Under the pieces are notes generated by a model. That model did no database searches, was not told where the DNA came from, and worked only from the letters and a program-made list of their open reading frames with translations. This document shows, in pieces, positions 28,677-37,719 of a DNA stretch of 64,000 bases (position 1 is the stretch's first letter; every line of letters begins with the position of its first letter). This DNA is from Tunturiibacter empetritectus (GTDB lineage: Bacteria; Acidobacteriota; Terriglobia; Terriglobales; Acidobacteriaceae): contig NZ_JACCCU010000001.1 in assembly GCF_013410875.1 (NCBI RefSeq), positions 1,984,001 through 2,048,000 of the forward strand, given 5' to 3'. The position numbers and the translations under genes were made by a program.

Positions 28677-30281
28677 CTAGCGCTGTTGAGCCAGAGCGTA
28701 GAACTTCGCCATATCCGCCTTCATCTCCTTCAACGCATCCACATTCAGATAGACCATATGACCCGCCGGATAGTAACCAAACTGCACATTATTCACTAGC
28801 TTCTCCGGCAGATCCATGTGGCTCAGGTCGTACTCCGTTGAAAAGAAGGGCGTAGCCAGGTCGAAATACCCATTCGCCGAGAACACCCTCAACCTGGGAT
28901 TTTTCCGTACCGCATCCGCCAGATCCACCGCCACATCCGGCGCCAACTGTTCCCCACCCCTCCCCGGCCCACTGCCGGGAGCCTTGTGCTTGAAGTCCCA
29001 GTTCTCATTCACGCCCGGCCCCGAGGTGTAGTAAGGCTCCTGGCTTAGATACTTCAACTCCTTCTGCAGGTATTCATGAAACGCCCCAACAAACACCCCG
29101 CTGATCCCCGTATCCGAAGGATCGTACCCAGGACTCTCCCCGGCCGAGTCCACATCCCATCCCATGAACCGCGCATCGTACCGCCCCAGCGTCCGCTCCT
29201 CCCCACGCAGCAGCTCCTTGCGAAACCGCGTGGCCGAGATCCGCAGCTTCGTCTCCTTCACATACTCCACGCTCAACCCGGTAATCGCCGCCAGCTTTGC
29301 AGCTATCGCGTCGAACTCCGCAGTCGGCAGCTTGTCTCCCTGCTGTAAGGCCTCTGCATAAGGTCCACGCGCAAAGACTCTCGCCTGCTCCACCCACTCC
29401 ACCAAACTTAAACTCGTCTTCACTTTGTGGTAGTGATACGCAATCGCAGCGAACGAAGGCACGTACCCAATCGCCTCATAGTCCAGCCCAGGACTACGCC
29501 GGTTATAGTTCAAAATCGACGACAACAGTGTCACCCCATTGAACTCGATCCCGTCGTTCTGCAGTGCACTCACCAGCCCACCCGACCGCGTCGTTCCATA
29601 CGACTCCCCAAATAAAAACTTCGGCGAGTTCCACCGTTGATTCGCCGTGATGTACCGCACAATAAACTTCTTGAATGCAAGAATGTCCTGATCGGTCCCA
29701 GCAAAGTCCTTCACCGTCCCCTTGCCCACCGCGCGCGAGTACCCTGTCAGCGGCGCATCGATAAATACCAGGTCGCTCTTATCTAGCAAACTATACTGGT
29801 TCTGCACCCACTCGAACGGTGCCGGCCCCGTTGCCTCCGGGCTCTGCGTCACCACTCGCACCGGCCCAAACGATCCTATATGCAGCCAGATCGACGCCGC
29901 CCCCGGCCCGCCGTTGTAAAAGAAGGTCACCGGGCGACTCTTCGCCTCAACCCCGTCCTCCGTGTACGCCACATAGAAGATGCTCCCGTTCGCCTTATCC
30001 TGGTCGTCCCGAATCAGCAGATTTCCCGCGGTCGCCGTGTAGTGAACCAACCGCCCGCCCGCGGCCCACTCATGCCTGGTCACCGAACTCGTCTCTGGCG
30101 GAACAGGCACACTCGCCTCTTCCTTCTTCGCGTCTACATCGCCCAAAGTCTTTGCCTTGCTCTCCGGTGTCTGCGAGAACACAGGCACGACCGCACCAAC
30201 CATCAACCCCACCGCAGCGACAATGCAAAACATACGAGATACCGCAAGAAATCTGGTTGCTCTGATCTGAATCAATCCCAC
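28677..30281 (-). CDS. S10-family serine carboxypeptidase-like protein, secreted
   Basis: About 534 aa; the frame is open to 30317. GTG 30281 or TTG 30275 lie just after GGGAGAG and leave a good signal peptide (RATRFLAVSRMFCIVAAVGL...VFSQ); ATG 30233 is another option. The catalytic triad is visible: Ser in FGESYGTTR, Asp in SANGYFDLATPFF and His in PAGHMVYLN. NGGPGAASIWLH is the S10 oxyanion signature. Expected to remove C-terminal amino acids from peptides at low pH, in the periplasm or outside the cell. Such peptidases are frequent in Acidobacteriota, consistent with peptide scavenging. Confidence 0.9.
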   Translation of the reverse strand: MGLIQIRATRFLAVSRMFCIVAAVGLMVGAVVPVFSQTPESKAKTLGDVDAKKEEASVPVPPETSSVTRHEWAAGGRLVHYTATAGNLLIRDDQDKANGSIFYVAYTEDGVEAKSRPVTFFYNGGPGAASIWLHIGSFGPVRVVTQSPEATGPAPFEWVQNQYSLLDKSDLVFIDAPLTGYSRAVGKGTVKDFAGTDQDILAFKKFIVRYITANQRWNSPKFLFGESYGTTRSGGLVSALQNDGIEFNGVTLLSSILNYNRRSPGLDYEAIGYVPSFAAIAYHYHKVKTSLSLVEWVEQARVFARGPYAEALQQGDKLPTAEFDAIAAKLAAITGLSVEYVKETKLRISATRFRKELLRGEERTLGRYDARFMGWDVDSAGESPGYDPSDTGISGVFVGAFHEYLQKELKYLSQEPYYTSGPGVNENWDFKHKAPGSGPGRGGEQLAPDVAVDLADAVRKNPRLRVFSANGYFDLATPFFSTEYDLSHMDLPEKLVNNVQFGYYPAGHMVYLNVDALKEMKADMAKFYALAQQR

Positions 30282-30630
30282 TCTCCCGGAACATACCGTC
30301 TCAACCGCACAGATCAAACCTCATTGGAACCAACGGCCCTTGTATGGACGCGATCATCATACCTTTCCGGCTGTTCGCCACAGCGTCTACCGGCATGCAT
30401 CTTTTTTTCAGAGGGTCACGTCTAGTGGTATTGACTCTTCGTCTCGAACCCGCCACACAGCGCGAGAGACCGTCCTCACCGGCGCCGCCGCGGCAATAGG
30501 CAACGCCATCTACAAGGCCACCGGCAGACGCATCTGCGGCTGCCCCATCACCGGGGACAAGATCATGCAGACGACATGACTCTCTAACCCCAATTAACGG
30601 GGTGACACGAGTAGTTCACCAAGCAAGAAA
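30282..30630. other. Gene-free stretch holding a decayed gene end
   Basis: Upstream region of the S10 peptidase on the minus strand. Apart from the molybdopterin-oxidase scrap at 30463-30579 nothing is recognised. Confidence 0.4.
30463..30579 (+). pseudogene. C-terminal remnant of a xanthine dehydrogenase-type molybdopterin-binding subunit
   Basis: About 38 codons ending at TGA 30577 read RETVLTGAAAAIGNAIYKAT then GRRICGCPITGDKIM. This matches the usual end of the large molybdenum-binding subunit of xanthine dehydrogenase/aldehyde oxidase (GE..L..AAAIANAIY.ATG.R...LPIT..KI), with the conserved Gly before Glu changed to Arg. No upstream part of the gene is present in any frame. It is a broken leftover; the resemblance is short. 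Confidence 0.5.
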
Positions 30631-30687
30631 AGGTATACAAGTCACGAAGTGACCGCCCTCCGCGCAGGAGGCCCGTCCGGCAGGACA
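30631..30687 (+). repeat. Triple-hairpin intergenic repeat, copy 1
   Basis: Three tandem hairpins: GTCAC-GAA-GTGAC (30641-30653), CCTCC-GCGCA-GGAGG (middle), GTCC-GGCA-GGAC (third). Preceded by GGTATACAA. It ends exactly at the stop of the rhodanese gene (minus strand). Confidence 0.85.
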
Positions 30688-31134
30688 TCAAGCGGTATCA
30701 AGATGAAACGGAGTAGTGTATCTCTCCACTGGATACCCCTTCGCCTTCCAGGCATCCAGCCCGCCCTTCAAGAACTTAATCTTCGTGAAGTTGAGCGCCA
30801 ATGCCCTCTCAAGGATCATCCGGCTCGTACTCTGACTGATGCAGGTGCAGTAGATCACCGAATCTTTTTCCTTCGGAATCAAAGAAGCCTGTTCAACAAT
30901 CTCCTTTGGAGCAAGCCTCTTCGCTCCAGGAATAATCTCCGAGTGTGCCAGCAGATCCAGCGGCTGGCGAACATCGAACAGGAGAATATCCGAGTTCTTT
31001 TCCAGAAGATCGTATAGAGCGTCCGCCTCGATGCTGTGTGCCTCCAACTCACGCCTCCGCCGCAACTGCCTGATCCGTAGCAAACCGAACAGCAGAACCA
31101 GGAACCCAACCACGCAAATCGCAATCAGATACAT
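30688..31134 (-). CDS. Membrane-anchored rhodanese-like protein
   Basis: 148 aa. An N-terminal membrane helix (about 2-20, MYLIAICVVGFLVLLFGLL) is followed by a basic stretch and a single rhodanese domain (about 35-140) with LLFDVRQPLDL, the loop YCTCISQSTSRM and KGGLDAWKAKGYPV. The active-site loop has Cys at the expected place (YCTC) but lacks the usual Gly. Rhodaneses move sulfane sulfur; a cytoplasmic-facing domain tethered to the membrane is inferred. GGAGGAGG precedes the ATG. The last base of the hairpin repeat touches its stop codon. Confidence 0.85.
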   Translation of the reverse strand: MYLIAICVVGFLVLLFGLLRIRQLRRRRELEAHSIEADALYDLLEKNSDILLFDVRQPLDLLAHSEIIPGAKRLAPKEIVEQASLIPKEKDSVIYCTCISQSTSRMILERALALNFTKIKFLKGGLDAWKAKGYPVERYTTPFHLDTA

Positions 31135-31311
31135 GCTGCCTCCTCCAACGCGCCCTTTATTTCTATCTGATCATTTCCTTGTCACAAAAGATGCGGGAAA
31201 TTCCAGCCAGTTCTGCGACCCACGTCACAATTGTTTTGAAACCCCTGAGATAGCAGGACACATGCTACTCTCTCCGTGATACTGAATATCAACCGACGAT
31301 GGACATCAACC

Positions 31312-31785
31312 ATGAGGACCTTCGCACAACTCTGTCTGGCTCTCTTGTTCACCGCTTGCATCGTGCCTGGCACTCAGGCCAGTCAACGATCGGCGTCCTC
31401 CCCGCCTGACGCTCATCAAACCCTCCCGGCAAAACCATCCCGTCCCAATCCAGACTCCGCCGGCAATTATCACGCAGGAGACGGCGTTACGGCTCCCAAG
31501 CTGATCCACTCCGTCGAACCGGAGTTCTCGGACAAGGCTCGGAAGAAGAAAGTCGGAGGCAACTGCCTTGTCTCTTTCATCGTTCGCACAGATGGCACAC
31601 CCACAGACATACACCTCACGAGATCAATCGCCGATTCAGTCCCACAGAAGGACCGAGAGGTCGCGCTTACTCTCGATCAAAACTGTGTCAAAGCGGTGGA
31701 GCAGTATCGGTTCGAACCCGCAAGCTATCGCGGCAGTCCTGTTCCGTTTGAGCTTAAGGTCGAAGTGAACTTCCGGATCTACTAG
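31312..31785 (+). CDS. Secreted protein with TonB C-terminal domain
   Basis: 157 aa from ATG 31312 (GTG 31276 in frame is less likely). A signal peptide (MRTFAQLCLALLFTACIVPG...) is followed by a Pro/Ser linker (about 25-55) and a TonB C-terminal domain (about 65-157) with PKLIHSVEPEFSDKARKKKV, GNCLVSFIVRTDGTPTDIHL and a C-terminal QYRFEPASYRGSPVPFELKV. There is no proline-rich periplasm-spanning arm or N-terminal anchor of the normal TonB type. Many Acidobacteriota encode such short TonB-domain proteins with unclear function. Divergent from the rhodanese gene. Confidence 0.82.
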   Translation: MRTFAQLCLALLFTACIVPGTQASQRSASSPPDAHQTLPAKPSRPNPDSAGNYHAGDGVTAPKLIHSVEPEFSDKARKKKVGGNCLVSFIVRTDGTPTDIHLTRSIADSVPQKDREVALTLDQNCVKAVEQYRFEPASYRGSPVPFELKVEVNFRIY

Positions 31786-31892
31786 ACCCATCCCGAACTT
31801 CCACTACGCATCCCACTCGAGCCGCCTACCAGGTGTTCCCATCAGCCACTTCGCCCTCACGCGAAGATTATGCGAAACTCGAAGCAAGCCGC

Positions 31893-34397
31893 ATGAACCT
31901 TACCTCCCTGCTCCACAAGACCTTCGGCCATGAATCCTTCCGCGCCAACCAGGAAGCCGTCTGCCGCGCCGCCACCGACGGACGCGACGTCCTGCTCGTC
32001 ATGCCCACAGGAGCAGGAAAGTCTCTCTGCTACCAGCTCCCCGCCATCGCCCGTGGCGGCACTGCCCTCGTCATCTCCCCCCTCATCGCCCTTATGGACG
32101 ATCAGGCCACCAAACTCACCGCCGCCGGCCTCCGCGTCGCTCGCATCCACTCCGGCCTCTCCCGTGACCAAGCCCGCCAGGCCTGCCGCGACTACCTCGA
32201 CGGCACCCTCCAGTTCCTCTTTATCGCACCCGAGCGCATGCGCGTCCCAAACTTCCCCGAGATGCTTGCCCGCCGCAAGCCATCTCTCATCGCCATCGAC
32301 GAGGCCCACTGCATCTCCGCCTGGGGTCACGACTTTCGCCCCGACTACCGCACCCTCGGCGACTTCCTCCCCGCCCTGCGCCCCGCCCCCGTCATCGCTC
32401 TCACCGCCACCGCCACACCCACCGTTCAACGCGACATCATCACCCAGCTCAAACTCACCCAACCCGACCGCTTCATCCACGGCTTCCGCCGCCACAACCT
32501 CGCCATCGAAGTCGTCGAGCTCTCCAAGCCGCGCCGCAACGAGTTCACCGCCAACCTCCTCAAAGAAAAATCCAACCGCCCCGCCATCGTCTACGCACCC
32601 TCGCGCAAAGCCGCGGAAGAACTCGCCTCCTCACTCGGTGGAAGCGCCGCTGCCTATCACGCCGGCCTCGACCCCGCAACACGCGAGCGTGTCCAACGAC
32701 ACTTCCTCTCGGGAAACCTCGAAGTAGTCGTCGCAACCATCGCCTTCGGTATGGGCATCGACAAAGCCGACGTCCGCACCGTAGTCCACACCGCGCTGCC
32801 CGGCTCGGTCGAGCAGTACTACCAGGAGATCGGCCGCGCCGGACGCGACGGCCAACCGTCCCGCACCGTGCTTCTTCACTCCTTCGCCGACCGCAAGATG
32901 CATGACTTCTTCCTGGAGCGCGATTACCCCGCTATAACCGATCTCACCCGCGTTGCCGCCCTCCTCTCCGACGACTACCAGATGCCCGACCTCCTCCGCC
33001 AGCGCCTCAAGATGGACGCCGAGACCTTCGACAAAGCCGTTGAAAAACTCATCGCTCAAGGCGCAGCCAACATCGACATGGGTGGCAACGTCCGTGCCGC
33101 CGAAGACGCCCCCCGCAGCGCAGCCTGGCGCAAAGGCTACGACGAACAGATCAACTTTCGCCGTTCCCAGATCGACCGCATGGTCCAGTTCGCCGAATCC
33201 GCACAGTGCCGCATGGCCGCGCTCATCCAACACTTCGGCGACACCGCCGACGGTCTCCGCCCCTGCGGCCACTGCGACTTCTGCTCCCCACAAAGCGCCA
33301 CAGCCCAAACCTTCCGCCAACCCACCACCGAAGAAGAACGCCAACTCCGCGCCATCCTCCGCGCATTGGACGGCCAAACCCGCGCCACCGGTAAACTCCA
33401 CACCGAACTCACCACCGGCCCCCTGCGTAACACCCCTGCCGCCGACCGAAAAGTCTTCGACACCCTCCTCGACGCCTTAACCCGTGCAGGACTCATAACG
33501 TTAAATTCAGACCAGTGGACCAACCCCGAAGGCAACGTAATCAATTACAAAAAAGCCTCACTCACCCACGAAGGCCGCACCCTCACCGGCCCATTGCCAC
33601 CCGACCTTTTCCTCAAAGACGCCGGTACAACGACCTCAACCCCGCGCAAGAAATCCGGAGCAAGCAGTAAACCCTCCAAGGCCTCTCTCAAAGCCGAACG
33701 CGAACAAACCATCGCAGCCTACACTCCCGCACAAAGATCTCTTGAAACAAATCTCCGCGATTGGCGAAAGGCCGAAGCTGCAAAGACAGGCAAACCCGCC
33801 TTCATGGTCTTGTCCGATGCTGTCCTCAATGCGATAGTCCTCACTCGCCCCACCACCATTCCATCACTCGTGCAACTCCCAGGCATCGGCCCGCGCATCG
33901 CCGACACCCATGGCGCCACGATCATCGCCCTCTGCCGCGCCGAAGCTTCCTCCTCTCCGCCGATCACGACCGAAAAAGAACCGTCTTCACGACCGCACAT
34001 TACAAGCAAGCTGAAGACCCTGCAATCGACCGCACCAAGAAAAGAATCGTCATCTTGGCCGGAGCGCAGCGGAGTGGAAAGACCCCCGCATTTTGCTGTA
34101 AACGGGACAACCTCCGCTTCTAGCGAAACCTTTCACCGCCAACGCATCACCACCACCGAACCCACCGGCGTCCTTACCCCCAGGCAGCAGGAGCTTGACG
34201 ACCGCCTCCGCGAGTGGCGGAAATCCGAGTCCGAGCGTCTCAACCTCCCACTCTTCTTCGTCCTCGCCTCCACCACCCTCCGCAACATAGTTCTCGCGCA
34301 CCCGCAAAGCCTTACGCAGCTAAAGTCCGTCCACGGTCTAGGCCTCGACAAGATCGAAAAGTTCGGCCCGGGAATCATCCAGGTTTGCACTACCTAA
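31893..34397 (+). CDS. recQ: RecQ-family ATP-dependent DNA helicase with two HRDC domains
   Basis: 834 aa from ATG 31893 (GTG 31833 also in frame). The helicase core (about 1-340) has the RecQ motif 0 (FGHESFRANQEAVC), Walker A MPTGAGKSLCYQLP, the DEAH box (IDEAHCISAWGHDFRPDY), TATATP and motif VI QEIGRAGRDG. The RecQ C-terminal zinc site (CRMAALIQHF...CGHCDFC) and winged helix follow. Two HRDC domains are present (about 612-686 and 766-834; YTPAQRSLETNLRDWRK and LTPRQQELDDRLREWRK), where one is usual. The linker between them (about 700-765) is low in similarity to any domain and appears encoded partly by an intergenic repeat. It unwinds DNA 3' to 5' in repair and recombination. Confidence 0.93.
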   Translation: MNLTSLLHKTFGHESFRANQEAVCRAATDGRDVLLVMPTGAGKSLCYQLPAIARGGTALVISPLIALMDDQATKLTAAGLRVARIHSGLSRDQARQACRDYLDGTLQFLFIAPERMRVPNFPEMLARRKPSLIAIDEAHCISAWGHDFRPDYRTLGDFLPALRPAPVIALTATATPTVQRDIITQLKLTQPDRFIHGFRRHNLAIEVVELSKPRRNEFTANLLKEKSNRPAIVYAPSRKAAEELASSLGGSAAAYHAGLDPATRERVQRHFLSGNLEVVVATIAFGMGIDKADVRTVVHTALPGSVEQYYQEIGRAGRDGQPSRTVLLHSFADRKMHDFFLERDYPAITDLTRVAALLSDDYQMPDLLRQRLKMDAETFDKAVEKLIAQGAANIDMGGNVRAAEDAPRSAAWRKGYDEQINFRRSQIDRMVQFAESAQCRMAALIQHFGDTADGLRPCGHCDFCSPQSATAQTFRQPTTEEERQLRAILRALDGQTRATGKLHTELTTGPLRNTPAADRKVFDTLLDALTRAGLITLNSDQWTNPEGNVINYKKASLTHEGRTLTGPLPPDLFLKDAGTTTSTPRKKSGASSKPSKASLKAEREQTIAAYTPAQRSLETNLRDWRKAEAAKTGKPAFMVLSDAVLNAIVLTRPTTIPSLVQLPGIGPRIADTHGATIIALCRAEASSSPPITTEKEPSSRPHITSKLKTLQSTAPRKESSSWPERSGVERPPHFAVNGTTSASSETFHRQRITTTEPTGVLTPRQQELDDRLREWRKSESERLNLPLFFVLASTTLRNIVLAHPQSLTQLKSVHGLGLDKIEKFGPGIIQVCTT
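34043..34105 (+). repeat. Dispersed repeat relic inside recQ linker
   Basis: AATCGTCATCTTGGCCGGAGC, GCGGAGTGGAAAGAC and CCCGCATTTTGC match, in order, the intergenic repeat at 24857-24931, lacking only the internal hairpin. It is read in frame as part of the linker (SSSWPERSGVERPPHFAVNG) between the two HRDC domains. Confidence 0.5.
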
Positions 34398-34460
34398 AAC
34401 AAACTGAATCCCTATTCATTCATCCCTCTCTGTGCTAACGTCCGAAGCACAGGTCGATCT

Positions 34461-34994
34461 ATGAGCGAAGACATAAACCTCCCCGACAACGCCCGCCACA
34501 CCCCCCTCTCCATGGACGGCAATCCCACCATCGACGAGCGTGCCAACCACTGCTTCGGCTGCGGCCCCGCCAACCCCCAGGGTCTCCATCTCCGCTTCAC
34601 CACCGACATCTCAAATCCCCAGGCCATCACCGCCACCTGCCACTTCCAGCTCGACCGAATGCACGAAGGCCCGCCGGGCCACATCCACGGTGGCATCGTC
34701 GCCGCGCTCCTCGACGAGGCCATGAGCAAGCTTAACCGCCCCCTGAACGTCCTCGCCATGACCCGACACATGGAGATCGACTACCTCCGCCCAGCGCCGC
34801 TCTACAAGCCGTTAGTCCTCATAGGCCGCCATCTCAGCCGTCCAGCAAAAGCCGACGGCACTCCTGGTCGCAAGCTCTTCCATCAGGGCGAGATCCAGCT
34901 CCCGGACGGCACAGTCCTGGCCCGCAGTAAGGGACTCTTCATAGCCATAGACGAAAAGCTCTTAGCTGCCGGCTTGGCCCAAACCGAAATCTAG
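34461..34994 (+). CDS. PaaI-type hotdog thioesterase
   Basis: 177 aa. The hotdog fold signature GPPGHIHGGIVAALLDEAMS lies near residues 71-92, with HIHGG matching the acyl-CoA thioesterase (PaaI/4HBT) motif. ANHCFGCGPANPQGLHLRF before it is typical of a common bacterial subgroup in which a Cys-containing FGCG loop precedes the domain. Expected to hydrolyse an acyl-CoA in the cytosol; the acyl group is unknown. It is 63 bp after recQ and convergent with a glycosyltransferase gene across a hairpin repeat. Confidence 0.87.
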   Translation: MSEDINLPDNARHTPLSMDGNPTIDERANHCFGCGPANPQGLHLRFTTDISNPQAITATCHFQLDRMHEGPPGHIHGGIVAALLDEAMSKLNRPLNVLAMTRHMEIDYLRPAPLYKPLVLIGRHLSRPAKADGTPGRKLFHQGEIQLPDGTVLARSKGLFIAIDEKLLAAGLAQTEI

Positions 34995-35041
34995 CTGTCC
35001 AAGTAGCCCAACGGCCGACCGCATGCAGTTGATACCAACAC

Positions 35042-35093
35042 CGGTATACACGCCACGAAGTAGCCGCCCCACGCCAACTGCTGGGGCAGGACA
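35042..35093 (+). repeat. Hairpin intergenic repeat, copy 2 (diverged)
   Basis: GGTATACA, then GCCACGAAGTAGC, then a CCCCA/TGGGG stem with a ten-base loop and a remaining CAGGAC. Lies between the convergent thioesterase and glycosyltransferase genes. The first stem keeps only part of its pairing. Confidence 0.6.
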
Positions 35094-35119
35094 AGCGCAG
35101 CACACAGGGCAGCAGCTAA

Positions 35120-35839
35120 CTACCCAGCTTCACCCCAGTACCCCTGATCCTCCAGAAAGTACTCCTCATCCCACGTATGCACCATCGTCTTGAAGAACAT
35201 CCACACCATCCGCCAATGACCCAGCTTCTGAAACCGCCGGTTCGTCGTCAGCACCCGCCCCCGCACAATGCGAAACCGCTGCCGCGCCACGCCCTTCGAT
35301 AGCAGATAGTCCTCCGCAAACAGAGCCCGCTCATTGAACCCACCCAGCGCCCAAAAAACCTCGCGGTCAAATAACATAAACATTCCCGTAGCGAACGGCT
35401 TCGTAAACGACCCCACCCTCTGCATCAGGTTATTTCCCGCGTACAGCAGATCATCGAATAGACTTCCCTGCCGGCAGGCAATATTTGTCGTAGCCAGGTG
35501 CAATCCCCGCCGTTCCATTCGCCAGAGCGCCCGTCGCAACAGCGTAGGCTCAGGCAGCTCCACATCCGCATCCAGAAACAGCACATACTTTGTAGTCGCC
35601 AGCTTAGCCCCCGCATTGCGTCCAACCGAAGGCAGCCCACCCGGCACCACCTCCACCGCCAACCGGTCGCGAAAGCCCAGCGCCACCTCTACCGTTCCAT
35701 CAGTCGAACCCGCATCCGCCACCAGTACCCGCGTCTGCGCCATCCTCGCATAGTCCTGTCGGCAAAGAGATTCCAGCAGTCTAGGAAGCATCGTCACTTC
35801 GTTCTTGGCAGGAATCACGATCGTCAGTTCACCAACCAT
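35120..35839 (-). CDS. Family 2 glycosyltransferase
   Basis: 239 aa from ATG 35839, supported by GGAGG seven bases upstream; the frame is open to 36019. GT-A fold: ELTIVIPAKNEVTMLPRLLESL at the start, VADAGSTDGTVEVA for nucleotide binding, and the metal-binding DAD in VLFLDADVELPEP (near 103). ETNIACRQG and FNERALFAEDYLL fill the acceptor region. No membrane helix is clear, so it is a cytosolic or peripheral enzyme adding a sugar from a nucleotide donor to an unknown acceptor. Confidence 0.85.
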   Translation of the reverse strand: MVGELTIVIPAKNEVTMLPRLLESLCRQDYARMAQTRVLVADAGSTDGTVEVALGFRDRLAVEVVPGGLPSVGRNAGAKLATTKYVLFLDADVELPEPTLLRRALWRMERRGLHLATTNIACRQGSLFDDLLYAGNNLMQRVGSFTKPFATGMFMLFDREVFWALGGFNERALFAEDYLLSKGVARQRFRIVRGRVLTTNRRFQKLGHWRMVWMFFKTMVHTWDEEYFLEDQGYWGEAG

Positions 35840-36060
35840 CCAGAGGCCTCCGTCGAGGCCCACATACCGCCCCGTAAGCGCAGCTTGAGGCCGCGACCTC
35901 ACTGCCCTGATAAATTGCAGTTGAATTTTCAGCCAAATCCACCCTTGTTGACTCAACCTGGACAACATTGATTTTGGGTAAGCATCAACCGTAATCAGGA
36001 ACCATAGGGATCCATTCAACGTACCTCAAGGCACACATTCCATACCGAGGCGCTTACAAA

Positions 36061-36870
36061 TTGTTCCCTTCACGTTGTCTTATCGCGGTCACCAGCCTAC
36101 TAACTCTTTCCATAGCCGCCGTCGCTCAGCATCCTCCTGCCGACGCGCCAGTCTCCATCATGGTGGTCGCAAACTTTCACATGTCCAATCCCGGCCACGA
36201 TATCCATAATGTCAATGCCGGTGATGTGCTCCAACCCGACCGGCAGGCGGAGATCGAGAAGATCACGGGCGCCCTTGCAAGCTTTCATCCCACCGAAGTC
36301 ATGGCAGAGTGGCCGGCTGACGTGGCTAGCCAGCGCTATGCCCAGTATCTCAACAGCACCCTTGCCCCCAGCCGCAACGAGGTCGTGCAACTCGGCTTCC
36401 GACTCGCAAAAGCCTCAAGGCTGAGCCATTTTTATGGCATCGATGCAGATGGCGATTTTCCCTACGAACCTGTACAGGTCTTCGCTCAGGCGCATGGGCA
36501 GTCACAACTTCTCGAGCGTGCCAATGTTGAGATGGAAGCCTCAACGCAAACGCAAACAGCTTTGCTCCAGTCCAAAGGCATTACCGCCACTCTGCGGTAT
36601 CTCAACGATCCCGTCCTTCTCAGCCACAGCAACAGCTTTTATCGCCAGATGCTCAGCGTTGGCGCAGGCACGCAGCAGCCGGGCGCCGATCTTCTTACGG
36701 CCTGGTATCACCGCAATTTTCTGATCTGCGCAAACATAGTGCAGAACGCTCATCCGGGCGATCGCATCGTCATCTTCTATGGTTCCGGACACGCTTTTTT
36801 GCTCCGGCAGTGTGTAACCGAAACACCTGGCTTCGTGCTCGTCGAGCCGAACAGCTTTCTACCACAATAA
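36061..36870 (+). CDS. DUF5694-family secreted protein
   Basis: 269 aa, beginning at TTG 36061. A signal peptide (about 1-23, ending AVAQ) precedes a domain with NFHMSNPGHD, EVMAEWPADVASQRYAQYL, FYGIDADGDFPY and IVIFYGSGHAFLLRQCV. These His/Glu/Asp-containing phrases match the DUF5694 family, distantly related to TraB/EreA-like folds; a metal-dependent hydrolase is suspected but not shown. Divergent from the glycosyltransferase. Confidence 0.78.
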   Translation: MFPSRCLIAVTSLLTLSIAAVAQHPPADAPVSIMVVANFHMSNPGHDIHNVNAGDVLQPDRQAEIEKITGALASFHPTEVMAEWPADVASQRYAQYLNSTLAPSRNEVVQLGFRLAKASRLSHFYGIDADGDFPYEPVQVFAQAHGQSQLLERANVEMEASTQTQTALLQSKGITATLRYLNDPVLLSHSNSFYRQMLSVGAGTQQPGADLLTAWYHRNFLICANIVQNAHPGDRIVIFYGSGHAFLLRQCVTETPGFVLVEPNSFLPQ

Positions 36871-36972
36871 ACATTAGGCCGATCCGTGCCACCGCCACCA
36901 GAGCGCGGGGTCCGAATCGATACCATCATCCCCACATCGGCAGAGCTATAGGGCCGAGCTAAAATCGACTGC

Positions 36973-37635
36973 ATGCCAGCCTCGTCACCTCTCCACCTGA
37001 ACCTATGGAAGAAGCAACTCGGAGAGGTGCCCGACTCCGTATGGCAACAAACAGAGATCGAAACTCTCGTACTGGCCGACAATGAACTCACCCAGGTTTC
37101 CGGAGAGATCAGCCGTCTTACCAAGCTTCGCATGCTCGATCTAGGCCACAACAAACTCAGCTACGTGCCCCGCGAGATCGGCGACCTCCCCAGCCTCACC
37201 GACTTTCTCTATCTTCACGACAACGATCTAAGCTCGCTGCCCGAATCCTTTGCCAGGCTGACGCGCCTGCGCTACCTCAATCTCAGCGAGAACGCATTTC
37301 AAGTTCTGCCTGACTGCGTCTCCGGCATGTCTCGTCTACAGGAGCTTCGCATCTCCGACAACTCTCTGAAGTCCCTGCCCATCTCCATCGAACGCCTCTC
37401 ACACCTTCGGGAGCTTCACCTCAGAAACAATAATTTGAGCACACTGCCAGACTCCATCAACCTTATGCACGATCTGCGTCAAATCGATCTCCGCGGCAAT
37501 CCGCTCACCTATCTTCCACCTGCCATTGCGGGCCTCCCCCGATTAGAGAAACTAGATCTGCGCTGGGTCACAACGCTGAATGAGTGTGCATGGATCGCAG
37601 ATCTGGAAGCACGAGGCTGCGCGGTTTACCGTTAG
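36973..37635 (+). CDS. Leucine-rich repeat protein
   Basis: 220 aa composed almost wholly of LRRs of about 23 residues (LxxLxLxxNxLxxLPxxI), about seven copies between residues 20 and 205, for example LRMLDLGHNKLSYVPREIGD and LRELHLRNNNLSTLPDSINL. No signal peptide or enzyme domain. LRR proteins of this type bind other proteins; partner unknown. A hairpin repeat follows 30 bp downstream. Confidence 0.86.
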   Translation: MPASSPLHLNLWKKQLGEVPDSVWQQTEIETLVLADNELTQVSGEISRLTKLRMLDLGHNKLSYVPREIGDLPSLTDFLYLHDNDLSSLPESFARLTRLRYLNLSENAFQVLPDCVSGMSRLQELRISDNSLKSLPISIERLSHLRELHLRNNNLSTLPDSINLMHDLRQIDLRGNPLTYLPPAIAGLPRLEKLDLRWVTTLNECAWIADLEARGCAVYR

Positions 37636-37665
37636 ACGCACCGATTCCGATCCGATTAACCGCAT

Positions 37666-37719
37666 CGTCCTGCCGAACGGGCCTCCTGCGCGGAGAGGTC
37701 ACTTCGTGACGCGTATATG
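37666..37719 (-). repeat. Triple-hairpin intergenic repeat, copy 3 (inverted)
   Basis: Read on the minus strand: GTCACGAAGTGAC, then CTCC-GCGCA-GGAG, then GTTCGGCAGGAC. It lies after the LRR gene and about 175 bp before pdxS, the only copy in a tandem rather than convergent setting. Confidence 0.8.

Noticed and set aside
33947..34123. P-loop-like GAQRSGKT in an alternative frame of recQ
   Set aside because: Chance reading of the repeat inside the recQ linker; no fold around it.
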